In this document: piece after piece, positions 7,782 through 16,351 of the stretch | Numbering within the stretch: position 1 is the stretch's first letter | Layout of the letters: each line of letters begins with the position of its first letter | NCBI RefSeq assembly: GCF_043555985.1 | Contig: NZ_JBIGIC010000001.1 | Coordinates: forward strand, 1 to 64,000 | DNA: 64,000 bases | Source of the DNA: Pelomonas candidula | Lineage (GTDB): Bacteria; Pseudomonadota; Gammaproteobacteria; Burkholderiales; Burkholderiaceae_C | Direction of reading: 5' to 3' | Notes under the pieces: model-generated | The model's input: the letters and a program-made list of their open reading frames with translations, nothing else | Told to the model about the DNA's origin: nothing | Databases searched by the model: none | Position numbers and translations under genes: made by a program

Positions 7782-8747
7782 TTAGCCCACCGTCGGGTTC
7801 AGCGCCGCGTGCGCCTGCTCGTCCGCGTGGTAGCTGGAGCGCACCATCGCGCCGACGGCCGCGTGCGTGAAGCCCAGCTCGTAGGCTTCCTTCTCGAACT
7901 GCTTGAACATGTCCGGCGTCACGTAGCGGCGCACTGGCAGGTGGTGGCCCGACGGCGCCAGGTACTGGCCGATCGTGATCATGTCGATGTTGTGCGCGCG
8001 CATGTCGCGCATGACCTGACGGATCTCGTCGTCCGTCTCGCCCAGGCCGACCATGATGCCGCTCTTGGTCGGCACACCGGGCACTTCTTCCTTGAAGCGC
8101 TTCAGCAGGTTCAGGCTGAACTCGTAGTCGGAGCCGGGGCGCGCTTCCTTGTACAGGCGCGGCGCGGTTTCCAGGTTGTGGTTCATCACGTCCGGCGGCG
8201 CGGCCTTCAGGATGTTCAGCGCGCGGTCGGCGCGGCCGCGGAAGTCGGGCACCAGCACTTCGATCTGCGTACCCGGCGACAGCTCGCGCGTCTTCGTGAT
8301 GCACTCGGCGAAGTGAGCCGCGCCACCGTCCTTCAGGTCATCGCGGTCGACGCTGGTGATGACGACGTACTTCAGCTTCAGCGCCGCGATGGTCTTGGCC
8401 AGGTTCAGCGGTTCGTCGACGTCCAGCGGGTCCGGCCGGCCGTGGCCGACGTCGCAGAACGGGCAGCGGCGCGTGCACTTGTCGCCCATGATCATGAAGG
8501 TGGCCGTGCCCTTGCCGAAGCACTCGCCGATGTTGGGGCAGGAGGCTTCCTCGCAGACGGTGTGCAGCTTGTGCTCGCGCAGGATCTGCTTGATCTCGTA
8601 GAAGCGGGTGCTGGGCGAGCCGGCCTTCACGCGAATCCAGTCGGGCTTCTTCAGCACCTCGGCCGGCACGATCTTGATCGGGATGCGCGAGGTCTTGGCC
8701 TCGGCCTTTTGCTTGATCGACGGGTCGTAGGTGGTCGTGTCGGACAT
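7782..8747 (-). CDS. lipA: Lipoyl synthase
   Basis: A radical-SAM enzyme of 321 residues that inserts two sulfurs into protein-bound octanoyl groups to make lipoate. Both clusters are visible: the auxiliary-cluster cysteines 65, 70 and 76 (CEEASCPNIGEC) and the radical-SAM cysteines 91, 95 and 98 (CTRRCPFC). The C-terminal VRSSYHADEQ supplies the usual RSSY motif. It is two bases downstream of lipB and surely cotranscribed with it. Confidence 0.98.
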   Translation of the reverse strand: MSDTTTYDPSIKQKAEAKTSRIPIKIVPAEVLKKPDWIRVKAGSPSTRFYEIKQILREHKLHTVCEEASCPNIGECFGKGTATFMIMGDKCTRRCPFCDVGHGRPDPLDVDEPLNLAKTIAALKLKYVVITSVDRDDLKDGGAAHFAECITKTRELSPGTQIEVLVPDFRGRADRALNILKAAPPDVMNHNLETAPRLYKEARPGSDYEFSLNLLKRFKEEVPGVPTKSGIMVGLGETDDEIRQVMRDMRAHNIDMITIGQYLAPSGHHLPVRRYVTPDMFKQFEKEAYELGFTHAAVGAMVRSSYHADEQAHAALNPTVG

Positions 8748-8749
8748 GG

Positions 8750-9427
8750 TCAGGGCGTCGCGAGGTCGAATTGGGCCGAGAGCCGCTCGGCGAGCCGGCC
8801 GGCCGCGGTCGGCCAGTCGGTGAAAACCCCGATTTTATCGAGGGATGTGGTTTCCAGTCCTTCGTACCCGCAAGGATTGATGCGCAGGAAGGGTTCCAGG
8901 TCCATCGCGACGTTCAGCGCGAGGCCGTGGTAGGTGCAGTGACGACTGACCTTGATGCCTAAAGCGGCGATCTTGGCCAGGCCGTTGAACGGCCGATTCG
9001 GGTCGACGGGGCCGGCCAGCGCCGCATGGCTGCCGGGGTCGCCCGGGCGCACGTAGATGCCCGGCGCGCTGGCCACGCGCAGGCCGGTCACGCCGTAGCT
9101 GTCCAGCACCTGGATCAGCGCCGTCTCCAGCCGGAACACGTACTCCTTGACGAAGATGCCCTGGCGCCGCAGGTCGATGAGCGGGTAGGCCGTGACCTGG
9201 CCGGGGCCGTGGTACGTGACCTGGCCGCCACGTTCGGTGGGCACCACGGGGATGTCACCCGGCAGCAGCAGATGCTCCGGCTTGCCGGCGATGCCTTGCG
9301 TGAACGTGGGCGGGTGCTCGCAGAGCCAGAGCTCGTCCGGCGTGTCTGCATCGCGCGCCGCCGTGAAGGCGCGCATGGCCTCCAGCGTGGGCAGGTAATC
9401 GACCCGCCCGAGGGTCTTGACGATCAT
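8750..9427 (-). CDS. lipB: Octanoyltransferase (lipoyl(octanoyl) transferase)
   Basis: A 225-residue enzyme that transfers octanoate from acyl-ACP to lipoyl domains, the step before LipA. Motifs are RGGQVTYHGPGQ (66-77), the catalytic Lys152 (GLAKIAALGIKV) and Cys186 (INPCGYEGLE). The ATG at 9427 is preferred over one 21 bases upstream because it gives the normal N-terminus. In many proteobacteria lipB follows dacA-ybeD directly; here a Sel1 gene and a large ATPase gene lie between. Confidence 0.96.
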   Translation of the reverse strand: MIVKTLGRVDYLPTLEAMRAFTAARDADTPDELWLCEHPPTFTQGIAGKPEHLLLPGDIPVVPTERGGQVTYHGPGQVTAYPLIDLRRQGIFVKEYVFRLETALIQVLDSYGVTGLRVASAPGIYVRPGDPGSHAALAGPVDPNRPFNGLAKIAALGIKVSRHCTYHGLALNVAMDLEPFLRINPCGYEGLETTSLDKIGVFTDWPTAAGRLAERLSAQFDLATP

Positions 9428-9477
9428 GGCGGCATCATAGGCAGCCACCGTAAGCCCTCGCCGTCGCTCGCCGACTC

Positions 9478-10101
9478 ATGCCGATGAAGATTCCGCTGAT
9501 TGCCCTGCTGCTCGTCGCCTCGCTGGCCCGGGCCGAACCGCTGGACGACGCCGTGGCCGCCTACGACGAGGGCCGGCTGAAGGCCGCCGCCAGGGGCTTT
9601 GCCGCCTCGGCCGCGCGCGGCGAGCCGCTGGGCCAGTTCAACCTGGCCATGATGCATTTGCGCCGCGAACTGCCTGGCGCAAGCGACGCGAAGGCCTGGC
9701 AGTGGCTGCAGCGCGCCGCGATGCAGCACTACGCCCTGGCCGAGAACGCACTGGGCGAGATGATCGAGCAGGGCCGCCACGGGCCGCTCGACAAGACCGC
9801 CGCCTGCGACTGGTTCGAGCGCGCCGCCGAACATGGCAACGGCGACGGCGCGCTGGCCGCCGGCACCTGCTTCTACCTCGGCCGCGGCCGGCAGCAGGAC
9901 ATGGCGCAGGCCCACCGCTGGTATCTGCAGGCCGCCACCGCAGGCGACGTCGGTGCCCAGTACCTCGTCGCGTCGATGTTCGAGACGGGGCTGGGCGTGG
10001 AGGTCGATGAACGGCTGGCGCGGTATTGGTACGACGTCGCCGCCAAGAACGGCGACGTCGCGGCCAAGGCCAAGCTCAAGGCGCTGAGCGAATCGAGCTG
10101 A
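9478..10101 (+). CDS. Secreted Sel1-repeat protein
   Basis: A 207-residue protein with a cleavable signal peptide (hydrophobic stretch ending SLARA) and Sel1/TPR-like helical repeats, for example KAWQWLQRAAMQHYALAENALG, AACDWFERAAEHGNGDGALA and QAHRWYLQAATAGDVGAQYL. Sel1 proteins usually mediate protein-protein contacts in the periplasm or at the membrane. It is divergent from lipB and ends one base before the end of the large ATPase gene on the other strand. ATGs at 9478 and 9484 are both possible starts. Confidence 0.85.
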   Translation: MPMKIPLIALLLVASLARAEPLDDAVAAYDEGRLKAAARGFAASAARGEPLGQFNLAMMHLRRELPGASDAKAWQWLQRAAMQHYALAENALGEMIEQGRHGPLDKTAACDWFERAAEHGNGDGALAAGTCFYLGRGRQQDMAQAHRWYLQAATAGDVGAQYLVASMFETGLGVEVDERLARYWYDVAAKNGDVAAKAKLKALSESS

Positions 10102-10102
10102 G

Positions 10103-13100
10103 CTACTCGAAGCGCTGTGCGCTCTGCCGTTCCGTTCGGTCCCGCTGTGCGATGCGCTCCTCAATCCGCTGCAATTGAGCGCGTGCCCAGGCCACGACGT
10201 CAGGCTCGTCGGCCGAAAGCAACGCGCTCAGACGGACCACGAAGGGCTGGGCCGCGGCAGCGTAGGAACCTGCCCAAGAATTGGGAAGTGCGCCCGATTC
10301 AAAAGACGCCAGGATTCGTGAGCGGTCATGCGCCTGCTGCAGCAGCGCCCGTGCCAACGGGCCGAAACCTTGCGCCGGCTCGTCAGCGAAAACCTTGATA
10401 CGCGCTCCCAACCAAGGGCCTCGCCGCGCCGCATCGTGGGCCACCCACGCCAGCAGCACGGCGTCGGCCACCTTGCTGAGGGGGTGCTCGTGCCGAGCGT
10501 CCATCAACCACCAATCCTTGCGGGCCTCCTCTTCCTCGTCGTCAGCTCCCGGTCCGAACGCATCGAGAGCCACCACAGGCCGCCCTGCAAACAGCTGCCC
10601 GACAACGACTTCTGCCACCCCGGCCAAGAAGCCCCCGTCGCGTCGTTCCATGAGAACCGCGCAAAGATGTTCCGCGACCTCCCGTCCTCGTTGACCGGAC
10701 AGCGCCGCAGGCACGAGATCACTCACGCTGTACCAGTCACTTTCGTCGGCGAAGCTTGCATCCACCCCGAGCAGCAACTCTGCACACAGTTCGCGAGCCT
10801 CGTCGTCGACCTCCGCATTCATGCTGCTCAGGCCAAACAAACGCATGCGATGCAGGCTGATCGCCTCTCGTAGCCCCTCGGGGAGGGCCTTGATGGATCG
10901 CAACAGTTCGGCGTGGCTTGCCGACGAAATCCCACTCAATAGCCCACCGAATTTCAACCATCCAAACTTGGCCGCCGGCACCTGCCCCTGCCTGGCAAGT
11001 GCCGTCAGCCGCGCCGCGCCCGCCTCGTCGACCGTCTGGCCGGTGTGCAGTTCGACACCCAGTTCAGCCAGCACGGGCTCGGCGGCGCAATCGTCCAGCA
11101 ATCGCTCGGCCAACTCAGGGTCACGCGCCCGCAACCCATCGAAGAATCCGCGGACGAAGCCCGCATCTCGTGATTCCCGAGGGGCGGCGGCATAGCGGCG
11201 AATGAGGACAGACCAGTCGCCAGCAAGATCGACGGCGCGCTCTGCGACCCGTTGACCCAGCAGCGGCGTGTAGCCCGGCGAGAAGTTGTCGATCAGCCGA
11301 TGCAGGAGGGCAGGCTCGTGCAGACGCAAGGCAAGCTCGGCACCGATGTCAGCCAGCATCTGGCCGTAGTGCCCGAGCACAGGCGCGGCGCCTGAACGAT
11401 GGGCCTGTATTTCTTCAAGTGACAGCAGATCGACCCTGCCGTTGGGGCTTGCGTAGACCAGCGCCTCGATGCGATCTTCGAGAGATTGCGGGCGCAGTTG
11501 GGACTCCAGCCCCTCCAGCCGAGCGCGCAAATCAGAGTCAGCGCCGACCGGCGAGGCGGGCGGCAGGAGCAACGCCACAGCGATGCCACGCCACAAGCAC
11601 AGTGCCGCAGGCAGATGCGCCACCGCCGCTGCGAACCGCTCCAACGCCGGCAAGACGTCGGCGTCCCAGGCCAGAGCAACGGCGGCGTTCGCGACCAGGT
11701 CGGCCAACTCCGCAGCCAGGGCATGCCCCGCGCACAGCCGCTCGGCGACAAGCCGCATCGGCCCGCCATACCAGGCCGCCCAGTCGTCCTCGGAACTCGG
11801 CTGCCAGCCTTCGCCCCGCACTCGCGCCCCGAAGGTCTCGGGCATCGAGCCGCTCCAGTTCACAGCCAGCAGGGTTCGCAAAGCGACCAAGGACAGCCGC
11901 TGGCGCCTTGAATCCGACGAATCCAGCAGGGACGCAAGCAAGGCAAGGCGCTGCGAGGCATCGGCTTCGGTGCCAGACAGCAGGGGCCTGAACAAGCGTT
12001 CCAACGGCCGAGGCAGGCGGTTTTCGCCGCGGTTGCTGCCGCTGCCCTCGTGCGTCGCCAGCCTGACCAACACTTCGGCGGCCCTGGCGAAATCCACGGC
12101 CGGATAGGCCAGCTGCCCTGCCAGACCGACGGCCGCGTCCCGGTACAACACATGATGCCAGCCTAGCAAGCCCTGCCCCTCGACGGCCGTCAGTTGCTCT
12201 AGCCGGGTCAGTGCCAGATCCGGCCGGACCGGCGCCAGCAGTCTGAAGATTTCGCGGCCCTGCATCGAGTGCTCGTCGAAGATCGCCATGCCCGGCGCCT
12301 CGCGAAACCAACGCCCGACCACGTCCTGCGCGTCGCGGCTGTCGTGCAGCGAAGAAAGCCTCCTCGCGAACGACAGCGACAAGCGCTCATGCTGCCGCAG
12401 CTCGCGCCAGAGATCGTCGCCGGACACGCCGCCCAGGCCCCTTGCGGCCAGGTGGTTGGCCAGGGCGTGCGGCAGGATGGCCCGCCACGGGCCTCGACGC
12501 TGAGCGAGGCCTCGATTCAGCAAGGTGCCGAGATAACGCCGCAGCTCGGCGATGGAGCGGGCTGCCAGCCGGGCCAGGCGCGTGAGTTCCTGGTCGGCTT
12601 CGGAGACATCGGATTCCTCGGCGTTGAAGGAATAGACCAGGGCCAACACCTGCGCGGCGTGCTCGAGGCCCGGGTCCGGCTGCTGTCGCTGCCAGAACAG
12701 TCGCTGAAACAGGTCTGCATCACTCAGGCCGCTCAATCGGCCGGTTCGACGGGCGGCGCTGGCCAAGGCGAGGGCGACGCGCAGATTGCCTTCGGAGAGA
12801 CTGACGATTTGCTGCCGGACGCCATGGCCCAGTCTGGGCTCGCGGAGTTCAAGCAGGCGATCGAGCAGCCCAGGCGTGGTAGCCCCGAGGCGGTAGACAT
12901 CGGCCTGCTCGGCTTCGCCGCCGTCGATGTCGTACTCGATGGTGAGCAGTGCGACCCGACCTGGGCGAGCGGACAGGGCGGCCTGCAACGCACGATGGGT
13001 CGCCGGGTTGCAGTTGTCGATCAACAGCGCCACCGGGCGGGCCTGTGCGGCAAGCCGGTGGAGCATCTCTACCGCGGAGGGTTGCAGAGCCTCACCCGCG

Positions 13101-13918
13101 TCGGCATACACAGCAAGATGCGCAGGTAGGGGCTCATCGCCCAGACTCGCCTCGAACAAAGCCTGTACCAGCCGGGTCTTGCCCGTGCCCGACAGGCCGA
13201 CGAGGCGGATCGCCTGACCTGGGATGCGCAACTTGGCGCGCAGCTCCGCCAGGGTTTGCGCGACGCTCAGTTGCCGGGTGCCGCGTTCACCCGAGGCCTC
13301 GACCCGGGCTTGGTCGTCAGCCAGAAAGGCGGCGTCGATACTGGACGCGGCCCATGCAGCGTACCCACGCCATCCCTGCGACGGGCCATCCAGATGCTCG
13401 CGCAGCCACAGGGCCACGCCGGAGTGTCGGTTGGTCCAGTCAGCGATGCGGTCGGCGCCAAAGAAGTCGAGCATCACTTCGGCCGGTAACCCCGCATCGC
13501 TGGCAACCTTGCGCATGGCAGCCAGTCGGTCCCGGAGCATCGGTGGCGTGCAGGAGTCCTTGGAGCTGACGATGACGTAGGCGCCGCCTCGCACTAGCAG
13601 TTCACGGATGGCCGGCTTGAGCGTGCCGCGAGCCCGCATTTCACCCGCCACCTTCGACGCCGGCATAGCCTCGGCTTTGGCCTGCAGACCAGTCTGGCCG
13701 CGGGGGATGAAGTCCAGCCCGGCGGGATCGCCGACCAAGTCGACACAAACGTCGATCCCGCCGTCGGGTGCATCTTGATGGCCGCCGGCCCTCACCGCCG
13801 AGAGCGGCAGACCTGCGTCCGAGAGTTCAGCCTGGCAAAGCCGCCTGATCAAGTCGCGCAGCGGCGCATCGGCAAGGCGCTGGATGCATGTGACGGTGAC
13901 TTCCAGCAGCGCGCTCAA
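10103..13918 (-). CDS. Large STAND-type ATPase with N-terminal restriction-nuclease-like domain (candidate antiphage protein)
   Basis: A 1271-residue protein in three parts. Residues 40-120 resemble a PD-(D/E)XK nuclease of the Mrr kind: GGHQDAPDGGIDV (45-57, Asp52/Asp56) then GLQAKAEAMP (Gln79-x-Lys81). A P-loop ATPase follows, with Walker A GLSGTGKT (241-248) and Walker B VALLIDN (Asp301). The remaining 800 or so residues are leucine/arginine-rich, apparently helical repeats. This effector, ATPase, repeat-sensor layout matches STAND/Avs-like defence proteins; the function is inferred. The start is TTG at 13918, 11 bases after the ybeD stop, with AAGGC as a ribosome site, so translation may be coupled to ybeD. 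By eye its base composition is less extreme than its neighbours, hinting at transfer. No partner gene is evident. Confidence 0.7.
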   Translation of the reverse strand: MSALLEVTVTCIQRLADAPLRDLIRRLCQAELSDAGLPLSAVRAGGHQDAPDGGIDVCVDLVGDPAGLDFIPRGQTGLQAKAEAMPASKVAGEMRARGTLKPAIRELLVRGGAYVIVSSKDSCTPPMLRDRLAAMRKVASDAGLPAEVMLDFFGADRIADWTNRHSGVALWLREHLDGPSQGWRGYAAWAASSIDAAFLADDQARVEASGERGTRQLSVAQTLAELRAKLRIPGQAIRLVGLSGTGKTRLVQALFEASLGDEPLPAHLAVYADAGEALQPSAVEMLHRLAAQARPVALLIDNCNPATHRALQAALSARPGRVALLTIEYDIDGGEAEQADVYRLGATTPGLLDRLLELREPRLGHGVRQQIVSLSEGNLRVALALASAARRTGRLSGLSDADLFQRLFWQRQQPDPGLEHAAQVLALVYSFNAEESDVSEADQELTRLARLAARSIAELRRYLGTLLNRGLAQRRGPWRAILPHALANHLAARGLGGVSGDDLWRELRQHERLSLSFARRLSSLHDSRDAQDVVGRWFREAPGMAIFDEHSMQGREIFRLLAPVRPDLALTRLEQLTAVEGQGLLGWHHVLYRDAAVGLAGQLAYPAVDFARAAEVLVRLATHEGSGSNRGENRLPRPLERLFRPLLSGTEADASQRLALLASLLDSSDSRRQRLSLVALRTLLAVNWSGSMPETFGARVRGEGWQPSSEDDWAAWYGGPMRLVAERLCAGHALAAELADLVANAAVALAWDADVLPALERFAAAVAHLPAALCLWRGIAVALLLPPASPVGADSDLRARLEGLESQLRPQSLEDRIEALVYASPNGRVDLLSLEEIQAHRSGAAPVLGHYGQMLADIGAELALRLHEPALLHRLIDNFSPGYTPLLGQRVAERAVDLAGDWSVLIRRYAAAPRESRDAGFVRGFFDGLRARDPELAERLLDDCAAEPVLAELGVELHTGQTVDEAGAARLTALARQGQVPAAKFGWLKFGGLLSGISSASHAELLRSIKALPEGLREAISLHRMRLFGLSSMNAEVDDEARELCAELLLGVDASFADESDWYSVSDLVPAALSGQRGREVAEHLCAVLMERRDGGFLAGVAEVVVGQLFAGRPVVALDAFGPGADDEEEEARKDWWLMDARHEHPLSKVADAVLLAWVAHDAARRGPWLGARIKVFADEPAQGFGPLARALLQQAHDRSRILASFESGALPNSWAGSYAAAAQPFVVRLSALLSADEPDVVAWARAQLQRIEERIAQRDRTERQSAQRFE

Positions 13919-13929
13919 GGCTTGGCGCC

Positions 13930-14214
13930 TTACAGCACGACCTTGACCATCGGATGCGTCGTCAGCGTCCGGTACAGCTCGTCCAGCTGCTCGCGGCTGG
14001 TGGCCGTGACGGTGATGGTCAGGCCCAGGTAGTTGCCACCCTTGCTCGGGCGATGCTCGATGGTGGAGGCGTCGAAGCCGGGGTCGAACTGCAGCGCCAC
14101 GTGCGTGATGGCTTCCACGAAGCCTTCGACGTGCGCGCCCATGACCTTGATCGGGAACTGCGACGGGTACTCGATGAGCGACTGCTCGGGCGGGATGTCG
14201 GGTGGCAGGTTCAT
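13930..14214 (-). CDS. ybeD: DUF493/YbeD family protein
   Basis: A 94-residue small soluble protein of the YbeD family, a ferredoxin-like regulatory-domain fold. Matching blocks are EYPSQFPIKVMG near the N-terminus and YLGLTITVTATSREQLDELYR. It lies 10 bases downstream of dacA on the same strand. In many proteobacteria the order is dacA-ybeD-lipB-lipA; here the next gene downstream is the STAND ATPase. The cellular role of the family is poorly known. Confidence 0.93.
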   Translation of the reverse strand: MNLPPDIPPEQSLIEYPSQFPIKVMGAHVEGFVEAITHVALQFDPGFDASTIEHRPSKGGNYLGLTITVTATSREQLDELYRTLTTHPMVKVVL

Positions 14215-14224
14215 GGCGCAGGCC

Positions 14225-15364
14225 TCATTTGATCCACAGGCGGATGGAGTCGAACGCGCGGCCGAAGAGGCCGGACACCGGCACGGCTTCCTGCACGATC
14301 AGCGGCACCTCGGCCACCGGCGTGCCGGTGGTCGTCGTGATGCGCAAGGTGCCGACGCGCTGGCCCTTGTTCAGCGGCGCGACCAGCGGGTCGATGTGCT
14401 CGACCTGGGTCTGCAGCTTGCCGGCGTCGCCGCGTGGCACGGCGACGTAGACCGCGTCCGCGGCGCCCAGCTTCGCTTCCTTGGCTTCGCCCTTCCAGAC
14501 CGACACGGTCTTGATGGCCTTGCCGGCGTCGAAGATCTTGACGGCGTCGAAGGCGGTGTAGCCCCAGTTCAGCAGCTTCTGGCTTTCGCCCGCGCGGGCA
14601 TCCTTGGACGCGGTGCCCATGACGACGCTCAGCAGGCGGCGCTTGCCATTGGGGAACTCACGATTGGCGCTGGCAACGAGGCTGAAGCCGGCGCCGTCCG
14701 CGAAGCCGGCCTTCAGGCCGTCCACGGTCGGGTCGCGGCGCAGCAGCAGGTTGCCGTTGTCCTGGCGGATCTTGTTGAAGATGTAGTCCCGCTGCGCGTA
14801 GTAGCCGTAGTACTCGGGGAAGTCCGTGATGATGTGCGCCGCCACGGTGGCCATGTCGCGCGCCGTGCTCTTCTGGCCGGGCTCGCTCAGGCCCGTCACG
14901 TTCTTGAACTCGGTGTTCTTCAGGCCCCAGGCCTGAGCCTGGCGGTTCATCAGCTGCACGAAGTTCTCGACGCTGCCCGAGACGCCCTCGGCCAGCGCCA
15001 CGGCGGCATCGTTGCCGTTCTGGACGATGAGGCCGCGCAGCAGTTCGTCGACCTTGGGCGTCATCGTCGTGTCGATGAACATCAGGTCGCCCTTGCGCTC
15101 GCTCGCGGCGCGCCGGGACACGGGCAGCGTCTGATCCAGCGCCAGCTTCTTGTCGCGCAGCGCGCCGAAGGCGACGTAGGCCGTCATCAGCTTGGTCAGC
15201 GAGGCCGGGTCCTGCGGCGCGTCGGCCTCACGCTCGGCGAGGGTCTTGTGCGCCGTCAGGTCGATGAGCACGTAATTGCGCGCGGCGATTTCGGGCGGCA
15301 AGGGAGCCTGGGCCTGCGCAGCCAGCGACAGCGCTACGAGGAAGGAAACAAGGATTCGTTTCAT
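14225..15364 (-). CDS. dacA: D-alanyl-D-alanine carboxypeptidase, PBP5/6 type
   Basis: A 379-residue periplasmic penicillin-binding protein that trims the terminal D-Ala of peptidoglycan stem peptides. It has an N-terminal signal peptide (to about residue 20), the nucleophile motif Ser55-Leu-Thr-Lys58, and a C-terminal beta domain with an amphipathic end (FGRAFDSIRLWIK) for membrane association. Two active-site motifs differ from the textbook form: the SxN motif reads Asn116-Gly-Asn118 and the KTG motif reads Lys218-Ala-Gly220. Activity may be altered, though the acylating serine and lysine are intact. It is 22 bases downstream of the hydrolase gene, in the same operon direction. Confidence 0.94.
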   Translation of the reverse strand: MKRILVSFLVALSLAAQAQAPLPPEIAARNYVLIDLTAHKTLAEREADAPQDPASLTKLMTAYVAFGALRDKKLALDQTLPVSRRAASERKGDLMFIDTTMTPKVDELLRGLIVQNGNDAAVALAEGVSGSVENFVQLMNRQAQAWGLKNTEFKNVTGLSEPGQKSTARDMATVAAHIITDFPEYYGYYAQRDYIFNKIRQDNGNLLLRRDPTVDGLKAGFADGAGFSLVASANREFPNGKRRLLSVVMGTASKDARAGESQKLLNWGYTAFDAVKIFDAGKAIKTVSVWKGEAKEAKLGAADAVYVAVPRGDAGKLQTQVEHIDPLVAPLNKGQRVGTLRITTTTGTPVAEVPLIVQEAVPVSGLFGRAFDSIRLWIK

Positions 15365-15386
15365 CGGATCGACTCAGGCGCAGGGC

Positions 15387-16010
15387 TCAGATCTTGGAGG
15401 GATCGAAGGCGCGCACCACGAGGGACTTGAGCAGCGGCAGCTGCCCATGGAAGAAATGGCCCACGCCCGGGACGACGGTGACCGGGAGGCTCTGCGGCCG
15501 CGCCCAGTCGAGCACGGACGAGAGTGGCACCACGTCGTCGACCTCGCCGTGGATGACCACGGTGTCGGCGGGCACGGGGGCGGTGTCGAAACGGCTGGTG
15601 GCGGGGCCGACCAGCACGAGGCGGCGCGCCGGCTCACCGACGCGCTGCGCGGCGCGCGATGCGACGTAGCCGCCGAAGGAAAAGCCCGACAGCAGGAAGG
15701 CCTCGCCGGGCGCTCGCACGGCGTCCAGCACGGCCAGCGCGTCGTCGACCTCGCCACGCCCCTCGTCCCAGCCGCCCTCGGACTTGCCGATGCCGCGGAA
15801 GTTGAAGCGCACGGCGCGCCAGCCGAGCTGGATGAAGGCACGGGCCAGCGTCTGCACGACCTTGTTGTCCATCGTGCCACCCTGCGTCGGGTTGGGGTGG
15901 CAGATGAGGGCCGTGCCGAGGGGCGTGGTGCCGTCGGCAGGAAGGTCGATGGCCACCTCGATCTGACCGGCGGGGCCGGGCACGAGGCGCTTTTCGGTGT
16001 GCGCGTTCAT
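15387..16010 (-). CDS. Alpha/beta hydrolase (COG2945-like)
   Basis: A 207-residue hydrolase of the small COG2945 type. It shows CHPNPTQGGTMDNKVV near the N-terminus, the nucleophile elbow SGFSFGGYVA, an acid in HGEVDDVVPL and the histidine in PGVGHFFHG. The substrate is unknown; related proteins are dienelactone-hydrolase-like esterases. The start overlaps the stop of the upstream ferredoxin gene (ATGA at 16010-16007), which excludes the longer frame. Confidence 0.9.
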   Translation of the reverse strand: MNAHTEKRLVPGPAGQIEVAIDLPADGTTPLGTALICHPNPTQGGTMDNKVVQTLARAFIQLGWRAVRFNFRGIGKSEGGWDEGRGEVDDALAVLDAVRAPGEAFLLSGFSFGGYVASRAAQRVGEPARRLVLVGPATSRFDTAPVPADTVVIHGEVDDVVPLSSVLDWARPQSLPVTVVPGVGHFFHGQLPLLKSLVVRAFDPSKI

Positions 16011-16336
16011 CGGCCGACGCTGTCCGGCAGCACCAGGCGCTCGACGACCTTGCCGTCGCGCAGATGGCTCTCGACGATCTCGTCGATGTCGCTCTTGTCG
16101 ACCCACGAGTACCAGACGGCCTCGGGGTAGACCACGGCTACCGGCCCGCCGGCGCAGCGGTCCAGGCAGCCGGCTTTGTTGATGCGCACGCCGCCCTTGC
16201 CCGCCAGGCCCAGTTGCTTCACGCGGGACTTGCAGTGGTCGAAGCCGCCTTGCGCGTCGTGGTCGGCACAACTGGCCTCGCCGTTGGCGCGCTGGTTCAG
16301 GCAGAAAAAGACGTGGCGCTCGTAGTAACTACTCAT
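16007..16336 (-). CDS. (2Fe-2S) ferredoxin, thioredoxin-like
   Basis: A 109-residue protein of the thioredoxin-like [2Fe-2S] ferredoxin family. The likely cluster ligands are the cysteine in HVFFCLNQR, the one in DHCKSRVK and the pair in NKAGCLDRCAGGP. Such proteins carry electrons for unidentified partners. Overlap with the hydrolase gene and a short gap to the VanZ-like gene indicate one transcript. Confidence 0.9.
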   Translation of the reverse strand: MSSYYERHVFFCLNQRANGEASCADHDAQGGFDHCKSRVKQLGLAGKGGVRINKAGCLDRCAGGPVAVVYPEAVWYSWVDKSDIDEIVESHLRDGKVVERLVLPDSVGR

Positions 16337-16351
16337 CGTTGGGATTCTCTC

